A stretch of DNA of 64,000 nucleotides, taken from NCBI GenBank assembly GCA_031316155.1, contig JALDRB010000007.1, forward strand, positions 62,001-126,000. The letters are read 5' to 3'. The notes below the pieces were generated by a model that searched no databases, was not told where the DNA came from, and saw nothing but the letters and a program-made list of their open reading frames with translations. The position numbers and the translations under genes are program-made. The stretch comes from Candidatus Scalindua sp. (lineage in GTDB: Bacteria; Planctomycetota; Brocadiia; Brocadiales; Scalinduaceae). Below, piece after piece: positions 18,799 to 28,665 of the stretch (positions within the stretch are counted from its first letter, which is position 1; each line of letters starts with the position of its first letter).

Positions 18799-18899
18799 AT
18801 ATTCGTCTACCTTCTGCCTGTCGTAAGTCAGACGTTTCGCTATTTAAACGTTTTGAGTAAAAAACTCTTTCTTAATGAAATCTGAAAATCTTACCTGAT

Positions 18900-19559
18900 T
18901 TATGTTAATATCTTTAATTCTGCAATTAGGTCGTCCGACCGTTTCTCTATTTTTACATACCCTCCTTCACGATACATGCCAGCATTGAATAGTAAGGTGT
19001 TTCCCAGTTTGTGAGAACCTCGTGCTTCATGGATGTGTCCACTTAACGAAATATCGGGTTTGTATCTAATTATAAAATCACGAACACTCAGGCTTCCTAC
19101 GTGAGTACCATTTCCTATTACATCAATCTTCGTTCCTTTTGGAGGTGCATGTGGAACCATAATTTTCCATTTTGCTGATCGTACTTTTTCAAAGCCGATA
19201 CGTAAAAAAGCTTCAATTTCACCTTCGGTGAATTCTGTAGGTGTTTGAAAAGGTGTTGGGTTGGACCCCCCGACACCAAAGATTCCTATTTCATTAATTA
19301 TGTGTCCGTTTCCGTGTAAATTAATATTTTTTTCACTTAAGTAGTCGTTGACATCTGACGTGTCTAGATTTCCAAATTGAGCTAAAATATTTTGGTTGAA
19401 TTCCATGATTCCTTCAATGACTTTTTGTGCTTCTTTTCTGCCGTGATAATTGGTTAGATCTCCCGTGATTATTATGAGGTCAGCAGTTTCTAACTCATTT
19501 TTCATGAATTTTAACGTGCTGAGATCCTCATGAATATCACCAAAAGAGATTATTTTCAT
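18900..19559 (-). CDS. Calcineurin-like metallophosphoesterase
   Basis: A 219-residue phosphoesterase with the metal-binding series GDIHED (7-12), GDLTNYHG, GNLDTSDV (GNxD), VPHAPP and GHIHEARG. Length and motifs fit small YfcE/UPF0046-like enzymes acting on phosphodiesters or phosphomonoesters. There is no recognisable ribosome site before the ATG at 19559. The neighbouring Memo-like gene lies on the same strand, 101 bases downstream. The substrate is unknown. Confidence 0.83.
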   Translation of the reverse strand: MKIISFGDIHEDLSTLKFMKNELETADLIIITGDLTNYHGRKEAQKVIEGIMEFNQNILAQFGNLDTSDVNDYLSEKNINLHGNGHIINEIGIFGVGGSNPTPFQTPTEFTEGEIEAFLRIGFEKVRSAKWKIMVPHAPPKGTKIDVIGNGTHVGSLSVRDFIIRYKPDISLSGHIHEARGSHKLGNTLLFNAGMYREGGYVKIEKRSDDLIAELKILT

Positions 19560-19723
19560 TATAAGGATTAACGTATAGAAACGGGATTCTTACTATATCC
19601 GGAATGAAACTCTGAAGAACTGCAATTCACACCCAAACAAACAGACTCATGCTTAAATGTTAAAAGCAACATTTTAGCTTTTTCGTATAAAAATTTCAAT
19701 AGAATCTTTAAAATTGATTTATA

Positions 19724-19752
19724 TTGACGCTCTAAAAAACTTTTGATAGTAT
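19724..19752 (+). promoter_or_regulatory. Predicted sigma70-type promoter of the HEAT/TPR gene
   Basis: TTGACG (19724-19729), a 17-base spacer and TAGTAT (19747-19752) lie about 100 bases upstream of the ATG at 19851. The remainder of the 290-base gap is AT-rich and shows no other structure. Confidence 0.45.
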
Positions 19753-19850
19753 GAAATTTCTACACTCTTTGATGCTCTATTTATTATGTAATATCAATCT
19801 TTTTGCAGCGCAGTACTTTTCTAGTGTTTATTCCTCACCAAATCTATTGA

Positions 19851-21947
19851 ATGAAAAACACATATGTAACTTTCTGGGTTTTAATAAATATCTTTTTTTT
19901 CGTGCCGTACACAACTATTGTAAGTAAAGAAGTTAGAGCCGAAGGCTTTGCAAAAATTGAAAACAGGCCTCAGGAGATTTCTCCAGAATTAAAAATAAAG
20001 ATTGATGAGTGGATGAAACTGCTCTATTCCGAAGATACTGCAATACGCAGTTCGGCTATCATATCACTGTTGGGGCTTAATGACCTTGCTATTAATGATT
20101 CACTTGTTGACATTCTAAGAAATTCACCTAATGATGATGTTCGTATCTCTTTAATTAAGGCATTTGGTTTTGCAGGTGATGATAAGGCGCTGGACTGCAT
20201 CCTTGAATTGCTTGCCAGTGAAAAAAAGAATATACAAAATGCTTCTGTTGATGCATTGGGAAATATGAAAACAGACAGGGCAATAGAAAAGATGGTCTCT
20301 TTGCTTCTCAACCCGAAAATTCCTGTTAGCTCCCGGAAACTCCTTGCTGGTGCTCTTGCAAAGACTCGTTCTCGTAATGCAGTGAAACCGCTGATTAATT
20401 TATCAGGATCCGATGACAAGGAGTTAAGAATAGCCGCCCGTGATGCATTAATAAAAATAACAAAACATTCTAATGGTAACACCACGGCATTCTGGCAAGA
20501 GTGGTGGGAGAGGAATAAAGTTAAAACCAGGGAGCAATGGCTGGAAGATATTGTTGATAAGCTGGAAGAAAGAATTAAACAAATGAAAGCCAAGAACGAC
20601 CTGCTCAGAGATGAAATAGCTCAAAAGACCATTGAGATCTTAAAAACAAAAGAGGAAAAAGGTGGTATCAAGCAGTTTCTTGATGCCATAAAAAGTGAAT
20701 ATCCTGAAGTAAGGATTTTTGCTGCAAACAAGCTGTCAGTTCACAGAAACGAAGAGGTAATAACCGTTTTTCACGGTTTGATTTCGGACCACAACGCGGA
20801 TATACGTGTTCTTGCGGCAAAGGTACTTGGAGAAATTGGCGATGATTCAGGGTTAAAGCCCTTAAAACAGGCATTAAAGGATAAAGATGCAAAGGTTCGT
20901 ATCAGTGCAGCAAGTGCCCTTGGAAAACTGGGTAATAAGGAAGCAGAGGTTGATTTATTATCAGCTTTACAAGATCAGGACAATAGTGTCAAATGTGCGG
21001 TTGCTGAAGCGCTGGGTGAAATAGCAGCACACGATGCTGTGGAGACGTTAATTCCCTTTCTTTCAGACAAAGACCCGAAGGTGAAGGAGTCTGTAATCGT
21101 TGCTTTAGGAAAGATTCGGGATGACAGATCGATAGATTCGTTAATTAATTCTTTAAAGGACACAGAAGAAAGGGTGCGGTGGTATGCTGCTGATAGTCTG
21201 GGGAAAATAGGCGAAAAAAAGGCAGTGTTACCGCTTATAGCGTTACTTTCAGATGAAAGTGCAAGGGTTCGTGAATCCGCGGCGGCAGCTTTAGGACAGA
21301 TTGGTGATGAAAGTGCAGTAGAACCTTTAATCACCTTATTGAAAGATTCTGATACCAGAGTTGTTTCAAAGGCTGCTGATGTACTTTTATCCGGTGAGTA
21401 TGAGGGGTTTGAAGTATATGATAAGATTGCCAATGCTATGTATGAAGCAAAGGATTATAAAAGAGCTATAAAGATATTAGAAAAACAGATTACAGACTTT
21501 GAGCATTTACCGGAACATAGCAATCCATTATGGCAAAACAGATTAAAGTTGGCAAAGTCTTATTTTGAAATTGGTAATTACCATAAAGCAATCCCGGTAT
21601 ACGAAGAACTTGTTCAGCATTTTGAGGAAAATGCCGGAATAAAACACGAACTTGTACAATGTTTAACTGAGACAAAACAATATGACAGATTATTAGAATT
21701 TTATTCCTTATGGAGCACAAACTTATTGATGGACAATCGTCCCTGGTGGGATGGGGTATACAGTATTTGTGAAGGATTTTTTGAAAATGGAAACTATCAG
21801 AAGGTTACAGAGGTTGTCGATGATTTTGAAAAGAAGGATCAGTATATGGGTGGCGCTGAATTAAGATTTAAGTTCTTTGATTTAAGAGAGAGAAGTTCAA
21901 GAAAACTGTTACTTCAGAAGGAGAAATTTTCAGATGTACTAAATTAG
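19851..21947 (+). CDS. Exported HEAT-repeat protein with C-terminal TPR
   Basis: A 698-residue scaffold protein. An N-terminal hydrophobic segment (residues 3-25) looks like a signal peptide or anchor. PBS-lyase-like HEAT repeats fill about 45-215. A charged coiled coil (about 220-280) follows, and a second block of about nine regular 31-residue HEAT repeats runs from 280 to 515 (pattern DPKVKESVIVALGKIRDDRSIDSLI, seen in parts as VRWYAADSLGKIGEKKAV). TPR-like helices (SYFEIGNYHKAIPVYEELV) occupy 530-690. Such proteins mediate protein-protein contacts; no enzymatic motif is visible. It is followed 71 bases later by trkA. Confidence 0.8.
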   Translation: MKNTYVTFWVLINIFFFVPYTTIVSKEVRAEGFAKIENRPQEISPELKIKIDEWMKLLYSEDTAIRSSAIISLLGLNDLAINDSLVDILRNSPNDDVRISLIKAFGFAGDDKALDCILELLASEKKNIQNASVDALGNMKTDRAIEKMVSLLLNPKIPVSSRKLLAGALAKTRSRNAVKPLINLSGSDDKELRIAARDALIKITKHSNGNTTAFWQEWWERNKVKTREQWLEDIVDKLEERIKQMKAKNDLLRDEIAQKTIEILKTKEEKGGIKQFLDAIKSEYPEVRIFAANKLSVHRNEEVITVFHGLISDHNADIRVLAAKVLGEIGDDSGLKPLKQALKDKDAKVRISAASALGKLGNKEAEVDLLSALQDQDNSVKCAVAEALGEIAAHDAVETLIPFLSDKDPKVKESVIVALGKIRDDRSIDSLINSLKDTEERVRWYAADSLGKIGEKKAVLPLIALLSDESARVRESAAAALGQIGDESAVEPLITLLKDSDTRVVSKAADVLLSGEYEGFEVYDKIANAMYEAKDYKRAIKILEKQITDFEHLPEHSNPLWQNRLKLAKSYFEIGNYHKAIPVYEELVQHFEENAGIKHELVQCLTETKQYDRLLEFYSLWSTNLLMDNRPWWDGVYSICEGFFENGNYQKVTEVVDDFEKKDQYMGGAELRFKFFDLRERSSRKLLLQKEKFSDVLN

Positions 21948-22018
21948 ATGAGTGAATGACATTTTTTTTTCGTAGTAAGGATTTCTTATCCCGTTAACCT
22001 TTAGTAAAAATAGTTATC

Positions 22019-23371
22019 ATGAAAATTCTTATAGTCGGAGCAGGTGCCGTAGGTTTTAATTTAGCGAAACAGTTGTCAAAAGAGAGTCACGACATATCTC
22101 TCGTGGACAAAGATCCTGAATTGGTTCAGAGAATCACAGAAAAATTGGATGTCTTTGCTGTGCCAGGCAATGCCAGCTCACCGAGTGTATTAGAATCAGC
22201 CGGCATAATCGATTCGCACATGGTGTTAGCCGTAACCAGTAGCGATGAAGTAAATATTGTAGTTTGCCTACTTGCCAATCGATACAACTGCAAAATAAAG
22301 ATTGCGAGGATACGAAACAGCGAATTTACCTGCAAAGACGCATTATTGAAACCAAATGAGTTCTTTATTGATCATATGATTAATCCTGAGCAGATTATTG
22401 TGGATTCGATTATTAAGATTATTGAAACACCTGGGGCGACATTTGCTGTTGATTTTCCTGTTGGGGATATTCTTTTGAGAGGGTTTCATGTTCCCGATGA
22501 TGCTCCAATTGCCGGTAAAAAATTCTCAGAGCTAGAGGGTATAGAATATACAGATTCTTTCTTAATCGTATGTATTCAACGTAATGATGAAATGATAATA
22601 CCCAACGAAAATACTGAGATATTACCTGATGATGACATTTTTGTACTTGTATCGAGAATGGGGTTGCCATATTTTTTGCCGATGATCAACAGAAGGGCTG
22701 GCGAAGTCGGGAAAATAATTATCTATAGTACGAGCCGTACCGGCCTTCAGCTTGCTAAGAGACTGGAAGGCAGTTCGATTGATGTGACATTAATTGAGCC
22801 AAAAAAAGATAAGGCAGAAATTGCTGCTGCTGAACTGGAGAGTACGATAGTCTTGCATGGTGATGCAACAGAAATAGACCTGCTGAAGGAGGCAGATATT
22901 GGGAAGACAGATTTTTTTATTGCGCTGTCTGACGATGAGGAGACTAACTTACTCACATCCTTGTTGGCAAAAAAATATGGTGCAAAAAAAACCATTGTGC
23001 TTACGAACGAACCGGGGCTCGTGCCGATAATAAATCAGATTAATGTGGACGTAGTTGTTAACCCAAGATTAGTTACCGCAAGCTCTATTCTACAGCATGT
23101 AAGAAGAGGCCAGATACTTTCTATTACCAAATTGGGTGACAGCGATGCAGAGGCAATAGAACTGATTGTTGAAGAGGGATCAGAGATCGCAAAAAAACAG
23201 CTACATAAAATACGATTCCCCAAAGGGTCAATACTTGGTGCTATTGTGAGAAACGGTATAATGCAGCTGCCAAAGGGTATTGATGCCATAAACCCGGGAG
23301 AAAGTGTTATTGTTTTTACGTTACCAGATGCTATTTTAAAGCTGCAGGCCCTTTTCAGCAGAAAAAGATAA
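22019..23371 (+). CDS. trkA: Trk potassium uptake regulator TrkA
   Basis: A cytoplasmic regulatory subunit with two tandem RCK modules. The first begins MKILIVGAGAVGFNLAKQL, whose Rossmann motif GAGAVG binds NAD(H), and has its TrkA-C domain around 145-225. The second (about 232-450) has VGKIIIYSTSRTGLQLAKRL and a degenerate glycine motif. The 450-residue length equals classic TrkA. It gates the TrkH channel encoded 88 bases downstream. There is no clear Shine-Dalgarno before the ATG. Confidence 0.93.
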   Translation: MKILIVGAGAVGFNLAKQLSKESHDISLVDKDPELVQRITEKLDVFAVPGNASSPSVLESAGIIDSHMVLAVTSSDEVNIVVCLLANRYNCKIKIARIRNSEFTCKDALLKPNEFFIDHMINPEQIIVDSIIKIIETPGATFAVDFPVGDILLRGFHVPDDAPIAGKKFSELEGIEYTDSFLIVCIQRNDEMIIPNENTEILPDDDIFVLVSRMGLPYFLPMINRRAGEVGKIIIYSTSRTGLQLAKRLEGSSIDVTLIEPKKDKAEIAAAELESTIVLHGDATEIDLLKEADIGKTDFFIALSDDEETNLLTSLLAKKYGAKKTIVLTNEPGLVPIINQINVDVVVNPRLVTASSILQHVRRGQILSITKLGDSDAEAIELIVEEGSEIAKKQLHKIRFPKGSILGAIVRNGIMQLPKGIDAINPGESVIVFTLPDAILKLQALFSRKR

Positions 23372-23406
23372 TGCTCCCAATAATTATTTTCTTTAAAACA
23401 ACGCGT

Positions 23407-23450
23407 GTCCTTACGTGGTTTAAGGGTCGGTAATGAAAAGGACTTTTTTT
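23407..23450 (+). terminator. Possible intrinsic terminator or attenuator between trkA and trkH
   Basis: GTCCTT (23407-23412) pairs with AAGGAC (23438-23443) and is followed by seven T. The 25-base loop makes it weak. It sits only 10 bases before the trkH ATG and covers the place where a ribosome site would be, so it could attenuate or sequester rather than end the operon. Confidence 0.3.
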
Positions 23451-23459
23451 ATTTAGAAA

Positions 23460-24944
23460 ATGAACATACCCCTGGTTTTGCATATCTTAGGCAACCTGCT
23501 TATCCTTTTTTCCGGTATACTGTCAATACCCTTGGGCGTCTCGTTTTTTGTTGGTACTGAAGCGGAGACATGGGCATTTTTGTCGTCAATCATTGCTTCG
23601 GCGATCATGGGTGTGACATTGAAAGGTTTCTTCAAGTATCAAAATGAAGACATTACTGTCCGGGAGAGTTTTGCTATCGTGGTATTCTGGTGGATATCGT
23701 GTGCATTTTTTGGCGCCCTGCCTTATTGGTTGTCGGGAGAGTGTACTACATTTTGTGATTCTTATTTTGAATCAATGAGTGGTCTCACAACTACGGGTGC
23801 TTCTATTTTTGACGATGTTGAAATTCTGCCGCACGGAATCCTCTTCTGGAGGAGTATGTCACAGTGGCTTGGCGGGATGGGTATCGTTGTGTTTTTTGTT
23901 GCAGTTCTTCCCACTATAGGTGTTGGGGGCCATAAATTATTCAGTGCCGAGGCGCCCGGACCGACAACAGATAAGATAAAACCCCGGATTGCACAGACTG
24001 CTAAAATACTCTGGATGATATATGTTTCTCTTACTGCCATTGTAATTCTGCTGTTCTGGTTTGGGGGAATGGGATTTTTTGACTCAATCTGCCATGCCTT
24101 TGCAACCGTATCAACAGGGGGATTCTCTACAAAGAATCAAAGTATTGCAGCCTTTGACAGTTTGTTTATTGAGGTTGTCGCCACAGCCTTTGCCTTTATT
24201 TCAGCATGCAATTTTGTGCTTCATTACCAATTTGTTACCGGACGGTTTAAGAGTATAATGGGCAATTCAGAGTTCCGCTTTTTTGTCGGTCTGCTTTGTT
24301 GTGTAATCTGTTTTATTTCACTTGCCCTATTCTTCTTTAATGGATCAGCTTACCATGGAGATGTCAAAGAAACAAAGTATGAAAGCTTTCAAGGTTCCTT
24401 AAGATATGCTGTATTTCAGGCGGTTTCGATAGCAACGACCACAGGATTTTGTAATGCAGACTTTGACGGGTGGCCGAATTTTTGCAGATTCTTTCTCGTC
24501 CTCATCATGTTTATTGGCGGATGTGCCGGTTCGACAGCCGGAGGGATGAAGGTGGCGAGAATAATGCTGCTTTTTAAATCCAGTGCACGTGAGTTAGTAC
24601 ATCTGCTCAGGCCAAGAGCCATAATGCGTGTCAAACTCAGTGGAAAACCGGTTAGTGAAGAAATCCTTACCAATACGCTTGGGTTTGTCGTTTTATACCT
24701 GGGTTTGTATGGTGTTTTGTCTGTAATTTTGACTATTTTCGGTACGGAACCCATTACGGCATTCAGCTCGGTAGCATCAATGATGAACAGTATTGGTCCA
24801 GCTCTGGCTGATGCAGGCGCCTCGAAAACGTATAGTGGTATTGCGTACCCTGGTAAATGGATACTCATTTTTTGCATGTTATTGGGCAGACTGGAAATCT
24901 ACGCTGTCATACTGATCTTTCTGCCAATCACATGGAAAAAGTAG
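23460..24944 (+). CDS. trkH: Trk potassium transporter membrane subunit TrkH
   Basis: A 494-residue polytopic transporter of the SKT superfamily, with four pore-loop repeats. Selectivity-filter segments are visible as SGLTTTGASIF, FATVSTGGFST, SIATTTGFCNADF and a fourth near SSVASMMNSIGPALAD. MSQWLGGMGIVVFFVAVLP and FIGGCAGSTAGGMKVAR are typical TrkH signatures. It pairs with TrkA immediately upstream for potassium uptake. Confidence 0.94.
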   Translation: MNIPLVLHILGNLLILFSGILSIPLGVSFFVGTEAETWAFLSSIIASAIMGVTLKGFFKYQNEDITVRESFAIVVFWWISCAFFGALPYWLSGECTTFCDSYFESMSGLTTTGASIFDDVEILPHGILFWRSMSQWLGGMGIVVFFVAVLPTIGVGGHKLFSAEAPGPTTDKIKPRIAQTAKILWMIYVSLTAIVILLFWFGGMGFFDSICHAFATVSTGGFSTKNQSIAAFDSLFIEVVATAFAFISACNFVLHYQFVTGRFKSIMGNSEFRFFVGLLCCVICFISLALFFFNGSAYHGDVKETKYESFQGSLRYAVFQAVSIATTTGFCNADFDGWPNFCRFFLVLIMFIGGCAGSTAGGMKVARIMLLFKSSARELVHLLRPRAIMRVKLSGKPVSEEILTNTLGFVVLYLGLYGVLSVILTIFGTEPITAFSSVASMMNSIGPALADAGASKTYSGIAYPGKWILIFCMLLGRLEIYAVILIFLPITWKK

Positions 24945-24999
24945 AGATTTTACATAATCGCAAAATTAACAGGAAGAAATTCAGATGTTGTAAATTTTT

Positions 25000-26541
25000 A
25001 TGACTGGACTCGGAAAGGTTAAAAGTGTTGCCGTATATGGAATTGAAGCTTATGTACTTGAGATAGAGATATATGTTACAGGAGGCCAATTACCTTCAAC
25101 GGTTGTTATTGGTTTGCCCGATGCCGCGGTTAAGGAGTGTCGTGACAGGGTTAAGGCTGCGCTCAAGACGAGTGGGTACCGTTATCCATTAAAGAATATT
25201 ACCATTAATCTGGCTCCTGCGGATAGAAAAAAGGAGGGGCCCCTGTTCGAACTGCCGATTGCAATAGGTGTCCTTATGGCCAGCGGTCAGATAGAGACCG
25301 ACTTGGTACATGAGTATGGTATTATCGGAGAGCTGGCATTAGATGGAAGAGTAAGAAGGGTCAAAGGGTGTTTGTCAATGGCGACCAAATGTAAGCAGGC
25401 AGGATTGAAGGGATTAATACTTCCTGCCGAAAATGCTCCGGAGGCATCGATCGTTGACGGCATTGATGTCATTCCTGTACAGACGCTATCAGATGCAGTC
25501 GGTTTTTTTGCAAATTCATTGTCAATTTCTCCATTTTCCACAAACCTTGAGGAAGTATTCAGCAGATCTTCTCAATATGAGATAGATTTTGTTGACGTTA
25601 AGGGTCAGGAACATGTAAAGCGAGCCCTTACGGTAGCTGCAGCAGGTAATCATAATGTGATTATGATTGGTCCTCCCGGGTCCGGAAAAACAATGCTGGC
25701 GCAGAGACTTCCCACGATAATTCCAAAACTCACTCTGGATGAGGCACTTGAAACGACAATGGTATACAGTACAATTGGTCTCCTGGATTCAACACAATCA
25801 CTGATAGCAACAAGGCCATTCAGGAGTCCGCATCATACTATCAGTATAGCCGGTCTGGTAGGAGGCGGGAGCGTACCGCGACCGGGTGAGGTGAGTCTTT
25901 CCCACCATGGGGTACTCTTTCTTGACGAATTACCTGAATTTAACAGAAAAACTCTGGAGGTATTACGGCAGCCATTGGAAACGGGTAAGATAACGATTTC
26001 AAGGGCTATGACTTCTGTGACTTTTCCTGCTGATATTATGTTAGTCTGTGCGATGAATCCCTGCCCGTGTGGCTTTTATGGTGATTCCAGGAAGGAGTGT
26101 CACTGCACACCAAGACAGGTGCAAAATTATATTTCTAAGATTTCCGGTCCTTTGCTTGACAGAATCGATATACATGTTGAGGTACCTAATGTACAATATA
26201 TGGACTTAGCATCTGTTTCGAACGGAGAATCGTCAGAGGATATAAGAAATACTATAGAGAAAGTGAGAAATTTTCAGCTTGAACGATTCCAGGGACTTAA
26301 CTGCACAACAAACTCAAGAATGTCTACACGGCTGACGAAAAAATTTTGCATGCTGGATCATAAGGCTGAAGAACTTCTCAAGCAGGCCATGGTAGAGCTT
26401 GGTATTTCGGCGAGGGGATATAATAAGATACTCAAGATTGGCAGAACGATTGCGGATCTTGATGATAGTGATACTATTCGAATAGAACATATCTCTGAGG
26501 CCATACAGTATCGCAGCCTTGATAGATCATTTCTGAGATAG
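25000..26541 (+). CDS. YifB/ComM family Mg-chelatase-like AAA+ ATPase
   Basis: A 513-residue protein with an N-terminal Lon-protease-like fold (ChlI domain, residues 20-140, IGLPDAAVKECRDRVKAAL), an AAA+ Mg-chelatase core and a C-terminal domain (DLDDSDTIRIEHISEAIQYR). Walker A is GPPGSGKT at 224-231 and Walker B GVLFLDELPEF. A cysteine cluster CAMNPCPCGFYGD...ECHC follows. ComM acts as a branch-migration helicase during natural transformation; YifB homologues are widespread, also in non-competent bacteria. It is 8 bases upstream of miaB. Confidence 0.92.
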   Translation: MTGLGKVKSVAVYGIEAYVLEIEIYVTGGQLPSTVVIGLPDAAVKECRDRVKAALKTSGYRYPLKNITINLAPADRKKEGPLFELPIAIGVLMASGQIETDLVHEYGIIGELALDGRVRRVKGCLSMATKCKQAGLKGLILPAENAPEASIVDGIDVIPVQTLSDAVGFFANSLSISPFSTNLEEVFSRSSQYEIDFVDVKGQEHVKRALTVAAAGNHNVIMIGPPGSGKTMLAQRLPTIIPKLTLDEALETTMVYSTIGLLDSTQSLIATRPFRSPHHTISIAGLVGGGSVPRPGEVSLSHHGVLFLDELPEFNRKTLEVLRQPLETGKITISRAMTSVTFPADIMLVCAMNPCPCGFYGDSRKECHCTPRQVQNYISKISGPLLDRIDIHVEVPNVQYMDLASVSNGESSEDIRNTIEKVRNFQLERFQGLNCTTNSRMSTRLTKKFCMLDHKAEELLKQAMVELGISARGYNKILKIGRTIADLDDSDTIRIEHISEAIQYRSLDRSFLR

Positions 26542-26548
26542 AAAAAAT

Positions 26549-27946
26549 ATGACCATAAAACCAAAGACGGGTAACAATAATTTGCCGAAAGTCTTCATAA
26601 AAACATTTGGCTGTCAGATGAACAAGCTTGACTCTGAATTGATATTTGGTTCACTGGTAAAAAAAGGTTACATGCTTGTTTCAGACGAGGAGATTGCAGA
26701 TGTAATCCTTTTTAATACGTGCAGTGTGCGCCAAAAAGCCGAGGACAAGGTGTATTCTCAGCTCGGAAGATTAAAAAAGAGGAAAGAAGAGAGGCCGGAC
26801 CTGATCATTGGTGTAATGGGTTGCATGGCACAGAATGAGGGAGAAAAAATTCTGGAACGTATGCCACATGTTAGTCTCGTATGCGGTACCCGGATGTTTT
26901 TAAAACTTCCGTCATTCCTTGAAGAAATTAACAGAAGTAATAGGCAAATTCTTGCCATAAATGAAGATGTGACCGTTGACTATGACAGATTGGTAACACA
27001 AAGATTGAACCGCTTCAGTGCTTTTGTCTCTATCATGAGGGGGTGCGATAATTACTGTTCCTACTGTATTGTACCGTATGTGAGAGGACGGGAATTCAGC
27101 AGATCTGTTGAAGATATTGTAAACGAGGTGAAAGGCCTTGTCGATGACGGATGCAAAGAGATTACCTTGTTGGGACAGAATGTGAATTCTTATGGAAAAG
27201 GATTGCATAGTAATAGCACTTTAGCAACGTTATTGCAAAAACTGGATACCGTTGATGGGATAGAGAGGATAAGATTTGTCACCTCGCATCCAAAGGATAT
27301 GTCTAAGGAAATATTGGAAGCTGTCGGAGAACTACGCAGTGTCTGTGAGCATTTGCATATGCCTGCACAGTCCGGTTCTGATAGGATATTGCAGAAGATG
27401 AGGCGGTTCTATACCTCTTCACAGTATAGAGAGCTTATTGATATGGCCAGGGATTTGGTACCTGATATAACGATTGCCAGTGATTTCATTGTAGGTTTTC
27501 CCGGTGAATCTGATGATGACTTTAACGATACGGTAACCTTGATGAAAGAGGTGCGTTATCAAAATTGCTTTACCTTTAAATATTCTCCGAGGACAGGAAC
27601 CTATGCAGAGAAATTTGTAGATGATGTAACGGAAGAGATAAAAAAAAAGAGAAATCACATACTGTTAGAGTTGCAGAGTGAAATAAGTACAAAAATGAAT
27701 AAGGAGAAGATAGGAAAGAGTGTTGAAGTATTGGTGGAAGGGACAAGTAAAACAGATAAGAGCAAATTAACCGGGAGGACGAGACAAAACCAGATTGTTG
27801 TTTTTCATTCTCCGGAAAGGTTCTTTCCGGAACACTCAATTTCTGATAGCCGGGCTGGTGATCCTTCTTCTTTCATAGGGAAACTAGTTAATGTGACTAT
27901 TAATGATGCTACGGATTTAACATTGTATGGCTGTGTAAGGGAGTGA
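26549..27946 (+). CDS. miaB: tRNA-2-methylthio-N6-dimethylallyladenosine synthase MiaB
   Basis: A radical SAM methylthiotransferase that adds the ms2 group to i6A37 of tRNAs. The N-terminal UPF0004 domain carries the auxiliary cluster Cys (FGCQMNKLDSE, NTCSVR, GCMAQ). The radical SAM motif is CDNYCSYC (Cys166, 170, 173), and the TRAM domain lies at the C-terminus (about 385-460). The 465-residue length fits. MiaB rather than MtaB or RimO is indicated by TFGCQMN and RGCDNYCSYCIVPYVRG. It is probably co-transcribed with the YifB gene. Confidence 0.94.
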   Translation: MTIKPKTGNNNLPKVFIKTFGCQMNKLDSELIFGSLVKKGYMLVSDEEIADVILFNTCSVRQKAEDKVYSQLGRLKKRKEERPDLIIGVMGCMAQNEGEKILERMPHVSLVCGTRMFLKLPSFLEEINRSNRQILAINEDVTVDYDRLVTQRLNRFSAFVSIMRGCDNYCSYCIVPYVRGREFSRSVEDIVNEVKGLVDDGCKEITLLGQNVNSYGKGLHSNSTLATLLQKLDTVDGIERIRFVTSHPKDMSKEILEAVGELRSVCEHLHMPAQSGSDRILQKMRRFYTSSQYRELIDMARDLVPDITIASDFIVGFPGESDDDFNDTVTLMKEVRYQNCFTFKYSPRTGTYAEKFVDDVTEEIKKKRNHILLELQSEISTKMNKEKIGKSVEVLVEGTSKTDKSKLTGRTRQNQIVVFHSPERFFPEHSISDSRAGDPSSFIGKLVNVTINDATDLTLYGCVRE

Positions 27947-27992
27947 TAAAAAGGTTTTTTGCATGATTTTATACCGGTTCAGGCAGGTATGT

Positions 27993-28499
27993 TTACCGGC
28001 CAGGATAACGACGTTGCTTCACAGGTTTCTCTATTTCATTTGAAACCGTTTCAGGAGAGCAGTGGTTCACGTCATCCGGTTCTTTTTTATTTTGTAATGC
28101 CAGTAATGTTATCATTGGGCCGTAGTGCCACTCAAATCTGTTTCCGACAGCAATTTTCTTTATCATTTCATAGTATTTGTTGTATATTTCGTACGAAACA
28201 TTTTTGTAATGGGGGTTGCAGAAAAAAACACGGCATCCGAGTGTTCTGTGTTCTCTGATTGAACACTCTTTATCGACGAGAAAAGGACAAATTCTTTGTT
28301 CTTTATGAAAAGGTGGAACCTTCACATTTTCTAAAATGTAGTTTACTTCAATGGTAGATGCATACAATTCGTGATCAAATACATCGAAATGGCAACAGGT
28401 ACCGCAAGTATCACAACCAGGATTAAGGATCTTCAATTCGTTATCAAGCTTGTTATATATCTCAACAATTTCCAGGCTGCTTCCGCTACTGATTTTCAT
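27993..28499 (-). CDS. YkgJ-type cysteine-cluster protein
   Basis: A 168-residue protein with the zinc/iron chelating cluster of the YkgJ/UPF0153 family: CDTCGTCCHFDVF, then ICPFLVDKECSIREHRTLGCRVFFC. An FeS or zinc site is expected. The C-terminal 35 residues (PDDVNHCSPETVSNEIEKPV) look disordered. It is convergent with miaB. Its function is unknown. Confidence 0.78.
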   Translation of the reverse strand: MKISSGSSLEIVEIYNKLDNELKILNPGCDTCGTCCHFDVFDHELYASTIEVNYILENVKVPPFHKEQRICPFLVDKECSIREHRTLGCRVFFCNPHYKNVSYEIYNKYYEMIKKIAVGNRFEWHYGPMITLLALQNKKEPDDVNHCSPETVSNEIEKPVKQRRYPGR

Positions 28500-28665
28500 G
28501 ATTTATTATTATAATAAAAAATAATATCAAATCAAAAATATTATCTGAAATATTTGTTTTGTCTTGGCATTATATGAAATTTATCTTGAAATCTAATCGT
28601 TTCAGTGGTAGGTTCTCATAGTTTTTGCATCTCTATTTTAGTATAACCTGATGAAATTTGGTATC

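Noticed and set aside
27959-28258. Plus-strand frame of 99 codons opposite the YkgJ-type gene
   Set aside because: The minus-strand frame has the cysteine cluster of a known family; this one is its shadow.
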